Shown here: positions 20,901 through 27,409 of the stretch, piece after piece | Layout: every line of letters starts with the position of its first letter | Numbering within the stretch: the stretch's first letter is position 1 | Source: Stentor roeselii | Lineage: Eukaryota > Ciliophora > Heterotrichea > Heterotrichida > Stentoridae | Length of the DNA stretch: 28,293 nt | Direction of reading: 5' to 3' | Assembly: GCA_006503475.1 (NCBI GenBank) | Contig: RSEH01000390.1 | Location: 1 to 28,293, forward strand | Notes under the pieces: generated by a model | Seen by the model: only the letters and a program-made list of their open reading frames with translations | Databases searched by the model: none | What the model was told of the DNA's origin: nothing | Translations under genes and position numbers: made by a program

Positions 20901-21670
20901 TCATTTATGCTCAATTAGGAAATGAAATAAGATTAAGTAAAAAAATAATCATTAATGATAAACAACTAGACAAATCATATAAGGATATTTTGATTGAATA
21001 TAATAATGTAAAGAAAGGAGAAAACAAATATATATTTTACTTGATAAATGTTTTATTGGAAGTTAAACTCGTAAATAAATTCAAGCAGGTTCTTTATTTC
21101 CTCTCTAATTCTGAAGTTCAGCAATATTTGAGCCAAATAACTGAAGAAAAGACTAATTGTTATTACCTTATAAGTAAGTTGAATAAAACAATATGCCAGG
21201 AGAAACCTTATGATGATCAAAATAATCAATGGTCTGCAAAAAAAAAGAAAAAGAATACAGTGTGCTCAGTATGCGAAAAAGGCAGCCAGGATCATTTTGT
21301 AGCAAACTCTATATTCAAAGATAAAGATGAAAATCTACTTTTTAAAAACGATCTTAAAAAAATCAATAAGAAACAAAGTAATAATTATTTAAATGTTGAA
21401 TTCAATCAAGATATTACTAGGAAACAAGTTCAAGAAATTTTTACAATAAATGGGGAGGATCAAGATTATTATATAGTTTTAAATAGCAAATATCAAGAAA
21501 TTGCAGCTGTAAAAAATAAGAAATCTGTAAACTTTAATTCGAAGCAAGAACTTCTTTTATCAATAAAAAATATTGACACAAATTTCGAGTACAACAATTC
21601 TGAAGAGTATCATATTATAGACTGTTATTACAAATCATCATTCAACAATTACTACTTTAAAGGTAAATAA
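17951..21670 (+). CDS. Large coiled-coil GTPase with paired C-x2-C-x6-H modules (1234 aa, two exons)
   Basis: Exon 1 is 17951-18067 and exon 2 is 18083-21670. The in-frame TAG at 18080-18082 is the 3' end of a 15-nt intron; without splicing the frame has no nearby downstream ATG that keeps the N-terminal region. Layout: N-terminal region; module 1 (C261, C264, H271); long Lys/Glu-rich coiled coil (~300-570); Asn/Ser-rich linker (~580-680); GTPase domain with G1 G-E-S-G-C-G-K-T (705-712), G3 E-T-P-G (768-771), Q-K-S-D (806-809) followed by Y-N-S-C-I-S, and F-T-F-Y-A-G-E; a F-I-Y-A then K-I-I-I-N-D block; module 2 (C1100, C1103, H1110), preceded by Q-W and a Lys run; and a Y-H-I-I-D tail. The coil is the longest in the cluster and lacks the near-identical repeats of its sisters. 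It is divergent from the pseudo-GTPase gene at 17085. GTP binding is likely; biological role unknown. Confidence 0.9.
18068..18082 (+). other. 15-nt intron
   Basis: GTAAATTTTATTTAG, phase 0, after F-S-H-H-F (codon 39). Its TAG is in frame, so removal is required to join the two open parts. Confidence 0.93.
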
Positions 21671-22303
21671 TTAAATATATAAAATTTCCTAGTTTTAATA
21701 GTTAAAGAAATAATAGTTTAATTCTCCTGATAGGTCATTTCACTTGCATATCAAAAACTTAGCAATATTGATGCCAATATCTTTCATTCCTTAACCCGCG
21801 AATTCCGAAATTCTTAATATAACATTAGGAATTATGTATTTTTAAGCGCTCTTAATTATTGATATAATTAATGAAATAAATCATTCGATTAAATTATGAG
21901 CAATTTATAAGTATTAGGCTTAGAATATGAAGTATATATATCGTAGAACTAAAGAGATAATTTTTGGAAAAATAAAAACCCAAAAAGTTTCAAATATACT
22001 TTCATAAAAAGTGTAATAATTTTTTATTTATGCTCATCTTGATGAAAATATATTAGAACTTTTTGGATGAAGATACAATATTACTATAAGAGTATAGGTA
22101 AAATCACGAGCCCTAAACAAACCTCTAGGTTTAGGACTGTTTATTTTAGAGATGTGGCATCCAGTCGCTCTCTTCTTTACTTGCTAGATTTTGAGTTGAA
22201 TTACGTAGAAGTTGCTAGTAAAATCACTGACTTTAAGCAGATCTAATGATACTAGGTGATTCTATGACTTAAAAGAAGAAGAACTAAATGATTTTATTTG
22301 AAC
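21671..22303. other. Convergent intergenic region, 633 nt
   Basis: Lies between the 3' ends of the genes at 17951 (+) and 24154 (-). On the minus strand the first ~40 nt past the stop read V-Q-I-K-S-F-S-S-S-S-F-K-S in the gene's own frame, faintly like the P-[YF]-x-S-S-S-W stretch its relatives encode there. An inverted repeat is present at 22112-22135. Nothing else is supported. Confidence 0.4.
22112..22135. repeat. Short nested inverted repeat
   Basis: Arms CCTAAAC and GTTTAGG (7 bp), with an alternative inner pairing AAACCT-CT-AGGTTT. It lies between two convergent genes and could form a hairpin; role unknown. Confidence 0.55.
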
Positions 22304-24154
22304 TTAATTATTCTTTGATATTTGAGAACATATCACTTCGTCTCTGTCTTTTTTTATGAGACTGGGTATGAGTTCTTTACTTGTTATGTAATAATTTTGA
22401 TTTTCTAAATTTTCAATGATACTTAAAATGTTTTCAAACGATTCTTCTTTATTATCCTCATCAATTTTTATTTTGCGGAATTCCACGAAATCATATTTAT
22501 CAATTATATCATATATGAAAAAAAAGCATGGTGAAAAGGCATAAGGTTTAAATAAGGTAGAAATAATAATTTCACTATTAATCAATTCAGGAAAGTGTTT
22601 TTTCTTAAAATCTTCAACTTTTAGATCCATTAATAATCTTTTTTCTGATTCAACTAGTAATAATTTAATTTTTTGTTCTTTCGGATTTTTGAATTGAAGG
22701 TAAAATTCAGCACAAGAAATAGAATTTTTAGAACGATTGATGAGTTTCGAAATCTTCAAATTTGTTTTATTCAAATTATTTATCAATGAATCTTCTATCC
22801 GCATATTTATCTTTCTAATATTTATATTGTTTAATTTGAAATAAAGATTGGGAACGAAGTTAAGTTCTTCGAAATTATACGATAAATCACCTGTGTAGAA
22901 AGTAAAAACCATGAATATCCTAATTTTTTGAGTATTTTGACACATAAGAAAATGATTTAAAATAATAGAAACGGATGATGAAAATATAGAATCATTTGAT
23001 TTTGAAACAAAAACAATATTACTATTTTTTGCCTTCATATAATTTATCGCTTCAAAACATATATTTATATTTTTTGTATCAATACCTCTTCCAGGCATTA
23101 GAATCAGCCCAGGTGTTTCTATAAACTCATAAAATTCAAGACAATATTCTTCATCTCGGCCCGAATAATAGTATGATTTACCAAAGTTATGATTTTCAAT
23201 ATATACATTATTGGCTGGAGTTAGATCTTCTATACTTAAATAATCTTCGATAGTTCTTCTCATAAGAAAATTTAAGATTGTAAGAATCAATGAGGTCTTC
23301 CCATTTTGATTATTTCCTATAAAAATAAATTGTTTAAGAGCTGGATTATTTTTGAATTGAGTTAAAATTTTTTGTACTCCTTCATTATTTTTATCAAAGA
23401 GTAAAGAATCAGTTGATTGTAAATTTTCGCGATTATTTTCTGGAATAAGTATTATATCTTGATTTTTAGATAATTTTTGGAAATACTCAGAATTTGCTGA
23501 TTTTTCTGAAGTTAGATTATCTGAGAAAAGCGGGTTAAATTGTTTTTCAAATTCTTCACATAAGGGAACTTCAAATTTTTGTTTAATTCTCTTCATTTCA
23601 ATATCAAATTCTGCATTTTTTTCTTCTAAAGATTTGTTTTTTTCTTCTAATTTTTCTATCCTTTCTTTCAAAATTTTATTTTGTTTTTCTGTTTCCTTCA
23701 ACATTTTCCCGATATTATTATATTCTAAAATCATTTTTACTCGTCTTTCTTCTGTTAGTAGTTTTAATAAGTTTTGTGTATCACTTTTATAAAATCTAAG
23801 AACTCTTAATTCATGTTCATTATTCTCTTTTTCCATTAAAATAAAATGTAAATTTTGATTAAGTTTATTAATTTCATTTTTAAGTCCAATTATTTCTTCT
23901 TCTTTCTGATCCAAATTTTGTTTATATTTATCAATCATTCTAAATATTTCATTATCTTTGGTTTCAGCGTCTATTTTTATTTTTTTTAAAGTAGACTCAA
24001 GCTGATAGCACTTCATTTGGTAATCCTCTAATTGATTTTTCAAGGAAATATTTTTTAAACGTTCATATTTCAAGGTTTCTTCTGATTTATTCACATTTTC
24101 TAAATCATCATGTTTGACTAACACAGGTAAATTTTCAAGACAATTTTCACTCAT
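22304..24154 (-). CDS. Coiled-coil GTPase with shortened C-terminus (616 aa)
   Basis: A coiled coil at ~25-200 is followed by a linker and a GTPase domain with G1 G-N-N-Q-N-G-K-T (280-287), G3 E-T-P-G, a weakened G4 block (V-S-K-S-N where sisters have V-Q-K-S-D) and F-T-F-Y-T-G-D. Relative to the large sisters it lacks the N-terminal region and the first Cys/His module. After the GTPase domain it keeps F-F-F-I-Y, K-I-K-I-D-E-D, K-E-E-S-F-E and Y-Y-I-T-S-K-E-L, then jumps over about 40 residues to K-K-D-R-D-E-V-I-C-S-Q and ends at N-N, just before the point where sisters encode S-S-S-W and C-x2-C-x6-H. Internal deletion plus early stop suggest an eroding C-terminus, though the rest of the frame is clean. 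An in-frame TAA lies just upstream of the ATG. GTP binding is likely; hydrolysis uncertain. Confidence 0.87.
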   Translation of the reverse strand: MSENCLENLPVLVKHDDLENVNKSEETLKYERLKNISLKNQLEDYQMKCYQLESTLKKIKIDAETKDNEIFRMIDKYKQNLDQKEEEIIGLKNEINKLNQNLHFILMEKENNEHELRVLRFYKSDTQNLLKLLTEERRVKMILEYNNIGKMLKETEKQNKILKERIEKLEEKNKSLEEKNAEFDIEMKRIKQKFEVPLCEEFEKQFNPLFSDNLTSEKSANSEYFQKLSKNQDIILIPENNRENLQSTDSLLFDKNNEGVQKILTQFKNNPALKQFIFIGNNQNGKTSLILTILNFLMRRTIEDYLSIEDLTPANNVYIENHNFGKSYYYSGRDEEYCLEFYEFIETPGLILMPGRGIDTKNINICFEAINYMKAKNSNIVFVSKSNDSIFSSSVSIILNHFLMCQNTQKIRIFMVFTFYTGDLSYNFEELNFVPNLYFKLNNINIRKINMRIEDSLINNLNKTNLKISKLINRSKNSISCAEFYLQFKNPKEQKIKLLLVESEKRLLMDLKVEDFKKKHFPELINSEIIISTLFKPYAFSPCFFFIYDIIDKYDFVEFRKIKIDEDNKEESFENILSIIENLENQNYYITSKELIPSLIKKDRDEVICSQISKNN

Positions 24155-24168
24155 GATCTCTTAAAAAT

Positions 24169-24178
24169 TATATAGACA
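24169..24178 (-). promoter_or_regulatory. GTCTATA-type start-proximal motif
   Basis: On the minus strand TGTCTATATA ends 14 nt before the ATG at 24154. Confidence 0.45.
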
Positions 24179-24180
24179 CA

Positions 24181-25411
24181 AAAAAATGGAATAAAAATTT
24201 TTTACTATTTATTAAAGTTTCGACTAATTTGTATGATTGTGTATAATATATATTTATTTATATTAAAGATTGATTTAGCATTAATTATCTGTAATTTCTA
24301 AACCTAAGCTTTAATATTTTGAAAAAATGAGTATAAAGTTTTATATATGTGATGTATTTTAATGTTATTCTAGAATTTAATAGTAGATACCAAAAATTTG
24401 ATTTTTGGTTTGAAATATTTATATCTAATACTGCAAAGTAATTAAACAGATATATTGGGATATCAAAAGAATGGGATTTGAAAATGGTTTTATATATAAT
24501 GCTACTTTTTATTAGAATCTATCACAAAATTTTTCCTGAGAATTTAACGAATTCATCATATAGCATTCTTAAAAAAACCGAAAATAATGAAAAGAGTGAT
24601 TATACACACATTTTTTAATCTAAATTTTAATCATCTACTTTGAAATACTTTTATAGCAAAAATTAACTATTATATAAAAATATAGCACAAAGTCCTATGT
24701 TCATAGGACTCTCGCTGATTTTAAAATCAGCGAGAAACTTTAAAAAAATCTATAAAACAAAATTACGCACCGGACTGACTCTTAGTATATTGAAAAAAAT
24801 AATTCATTTCATCAGATTAGATTGATATTCCAGCAAACTTTTTATTTGATAGAATATACAGGATTCTTTATTAATCTCAAAATAGCTTTGGTTATTTTTT
24901 AAGGTTAAAAATATGGATTTTAAGTGAACATTGAATCTATTAATAGATTGAATATCTTAAAATTATCTTTAGTTATTTGCGTTTATTAGCTAATATTTTC
25001 TGTATTAAAATCATCTCTTGTAATCGTATGATTCTTTGATGGGCTATCACTAAAAAATTATAAAATCCTTTATGATATTTAATCAAGTAATAATTCAAAT
25101 TCATTTACTCTTCGGTTCATTTCTTCTTGAAAATGGTATAAACTAAGGATTTCTCACAATAATCTTCTAAATAATTTATCAGGCTCTAAATTATTCACCG
25201 ATAATATTCTTTTTATCAGAATCTTAAAAAAATATTTTTCAACAATTCAATCTTTTAATGTATAAATAAAGAATACTTAAAATAAGCATAAAGGAAACAA
25301 GTCTATAAAAATGTAAAAGTTTATAAAAAATTGCTGATTTTATAATAAATCTAAAATTTATCCAAATATATTTCCGCAAATAAATCCATTATATTATTAG
25401 TTTCTTGAAAT
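24181..25411. other. Long divergent intergenic region, 1.2 kb
   Basis: A+T-rich apart from the palindrome pair at 24691-24734 and a short G+C-richer patch near 24763-24782. On the minus strand a coding-like stretch (25246 down to 24973) reads through if a GTGAGAAATCCTTAG 15-mer at 25143-25157 is treated as an intron, but it has no start codon and needs a frameshift near 25080; at most it is a gene relic. A GTCTATA copy lies at 25301, about 105 nt before the next gene. Confidence 0.4.
24691..24734. repeat. Two abutting perfect palindromes
   Basis: Palindrome 1 (24691-24710) has 9-bp arms AGTCCTATG and CATAGGACT around TT. Palindrome 2 (24711-24734) is a gapless 12+12 palindrome, CTCGCTGATTTT followed by its exact complement. 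They touch without a spacer and are clearly richer in G+C than the surroundings. As RNA they would form two stacked hairpins, though the second would need to open a few A-U pairs for its loop. Confidence 0.9.
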
Positions 25412-26350
25412 ATGAGCATCAGAAAATTTTTAGAATGCATCTGTTGCAAAGAAGATCATGAATCTGATACTGATAAGGAACTTATAATAAAACCAAGCTC
25501 TAAATACTCTCAAATTAGTAAAGAAAATGAGTCTAAACAGGTAAAGACCGAAGAGGAAACCAAATATAATAAGCATATACATGAAAAATTTGATCATAGA
25601 TTAAACAAAGGTAAGTTAAACATCGATGAAAGCATTTACTGGAAATTAAAAGAAGCAGATACAATTATTCTTATCATTGGAGAAGAGGCATCAGGTAAAA
25701 CAACTCTAGTAAAAACTCTTTTAAATGCAATAGACAATACGACTTTCGAAAATATTAAATATATTTTTTGTCCTAATCTTGACTTTTTGCCAAATTGTGA
25801 TCAACTACAATCAACTAAGCATATGGAATTAAATTCTGATTCAAGAAGAACAAATTTAACAAAAGGATTAAGATTTTATTATCACACAGATTATATTAGT
25901 TCAAATAAAATGATATCACAACCTAAAAAAGTTTTGATAATTGATACTCCAGGAATTTTAATTTATAAAGGTGAGGAAGTTGATATTGAAACAATAAGCA
26001 TGATCAAGCAAGTACTTGATTTATTTGAAAAGATTAGCATATTATTTACAAAAAAATCGGATGAATTTGGGTTCTGTGGGTCTGTATTGAAGTCTTTAGA
26101 TATCCTTGCTCCCTATATAAATCTTAAAAAGCATCCAGTTTATACGGCATTGACATTTTACCCAGGTTCTAAAAATTTTAATAAGTATTCTCTTCCTTTT
26201 GATAAAACTCTTATCAAAGAAGAATTTACTTTCAACAATATAATTTTTTCTATGAAAAATAATGAACAGAAAGCGAAAAATAATATAGAATTTTTTAATA
26301 AAGGGAATAAAAAAGCAAAAAAACTTATAGATTTAACTTTAACAAATTAG
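25412..26350 (+). CDS. Small GTPase with Cys-rich N-terminal anchor candidate (312 aa)
   Basis: The N-terminus M-S-I-R-K-F-L-E-C-I-C-C has three clustered cysteines, a candidate S-acylation anchor without a myristoylation glycine. A polar segment of ~65 residues leads to the GTPase domain: G1 G-E-E-A-S-G-K-T (90-97), switch segment T-N-L-T-K-G-L-R-F-Y-Y, G3 D-T-P-G (178-181), G4 T-K-K-S-D (213-217) followed by F-G-F-C-G-S-V, and L-T-F-Y-P-G (Pro for the usual Ala). The closing helix F-N-K-G-N-K-K-A-K-K-L-I ends the protein. T-K-K-S-D is the closest thing to a textbook [NT]-K-x-D G4 in the cluster and supports guanine specificity for the family. Most similar to the gene at 10075. An in-frame TGA lies just upstream of the ATG; the stop is TAG. 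Probably an active membrane-attached GTPase; partner unknown. Confidence 0.88.
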   Translation: MSIRKFLECICCKEDHESDTDKELIIKPSSKYSQISKENESKQVKTEEETKYNKHIHEKFDHRLNKGKLNIDESIYWKLKEADTIILIIGEEASGKTTLVKTLLNAIDNTTFENIKYIFCPNLDFLPNCDQLQSTKHMELNSDSRRTNLTKGLRFYYHTDYISSNKMISQPKKVLIIDTPGILIYKGEEVDIETISMIKQVLDLFEKISILFTKKSDEFGFCGSVLKSLDILAPYINLKKHPVYTALTFYPGSKNFNKYSLPFDKTLIKEEFTFNNIIFSMKNNEQKAKNNIEFFNKGNKKAKKLIDLTLTN

Positions 26351-26620
26351 GAATTTTTTTATGGATAATGAGAGTCTATATATTTTTATCCAAACCTTAA
26401 TTTATCACAAAAAATTATGAAGTAATACTTTAATGATACCTAAATATAATAAATCAATATTTTATATTTGCTTAAAAGATTACAATTTTAAGATAATAAA
26501 GATCATAAATTCAAGCTAATTAAATTAAGTTTTCCATCGATCTAACAATTTGATTTCATATAAAATATCTAGAAAGTCATTAAAAATTCAATCTAAAATA
26601 TCTTTTAAAAATGTTCTAAA

Positions 26621-26710
26621 ATTTGTAGACAAAAAATGTAGGCCAATTATAAAAAAGATAGATTTTGTAAAATTATATAAAAAGTTACAAATAATTGTAG
26701 ATCAATTACT
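26621..26710. repeat. Dispersed copy of the ~74-bp repeat
   Basis: ATTTGTAGAC, an A-run, TGTAGGCCAATT, then AAAAAAGATAGATTTTG, followed about 70 bp later by a second partial unit starting ATAATTGTAGATCAATT. It matches the units at 981-1270 in the same orientation, 25 kb away. Confidence 0.8.
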
Positions 26711-27388
26711 AAAAATTTTGACTCTAATCATAATTTAAAAAAAATGACAATTAGCTCATTGAAATCTGTTTTGATATAAAAATTAAGCTCGAAGCTAATA
26801 TATATATTCATGTCATAAAAATTACAAAATAATTTTGTGATCTTTATACTGAATTAAATATGCCTAGTAATTGATATTTTTTTCTTTAAGTACAATAGAC
26901 CAAATATTTTAGAAATGATTCAATATATGATGATTACAGCTGATTTCCCTGTTTTCCAATAATAAATCTATAATCAATCATTTAGTATAATTTTTATACG
27001 TATTAGAGACAACTAAATTATATTTTCCTTTATATTTATTTGAGACTTTAATATCCTGATCAAAGCATTCTTTTTTTCTTGAGGTTTATGATATGAATAT
27101 CTAAGAACTGCTAAATTTATTTACTTTAAAGTTTATATTGTGATAAGCTAGTGGGTAAAGTAACATTTCTATGAAGAAAATGATAAGAGAAATTATAAAA
27201 CCTTTTACTTTTTAGTGTTAAATAAAGTGATCATAAATTGGTATTAAAGACTTAAATGAATATCATGAAAGTTTTCAATTACTAAGCATATGAATCTTGT
27301 ATTGATTATCTTTTAATTCAAGAGTTTATCGATATCCAAAACTATTTATATATAAATGAATTGAAATATTTACGTATTCAGTTCAAAT

Positions 27389-27398
27389 TGTCTATATT
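27389..27398 (+). promoter_or_regulatory. GTCTATA-type start-proximal motif
   Basis: TGTCTATATT, 11 nt before the ATG at 27410. Confidence 0.45.
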
Positions 27399-27409
27399 TA
27401 ATTATATAA

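Larger units (their letters stand above)
26351..27409. other. Intergenic region, 1.06 kb
   Basis: A+T-rich. It contains the dispersed repeat copy at 26621-26710 and the promoter-like motif at 27389. The short frames across it are not supported as genes. Confidence 0.45.

Noticed and set aside
22111-22120. CCCTAAAC as a ciliate telomeric repeat unit
   Set aside because: It occurs once, is not tandemly repeated, and is better explained as one arm of a short inverted repeat.
1634-26350. A bacterial or viral island, or a CRISPR/defence locus
   Set aside because: No ribosome-binding sites, no operon-like spacing, no CRISPR repeats, no phage or transposase genes; 15-nt introns and B-box and vWFA domains point to a ciliate nucleus.
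26550-26738. 62-codon open frame on the plus strand
   Set aside because: It begins at a non-ATG codon and runs through the dispersed ~74-bp repeat; low-complexity Lys/Ile composition reflects base composition.
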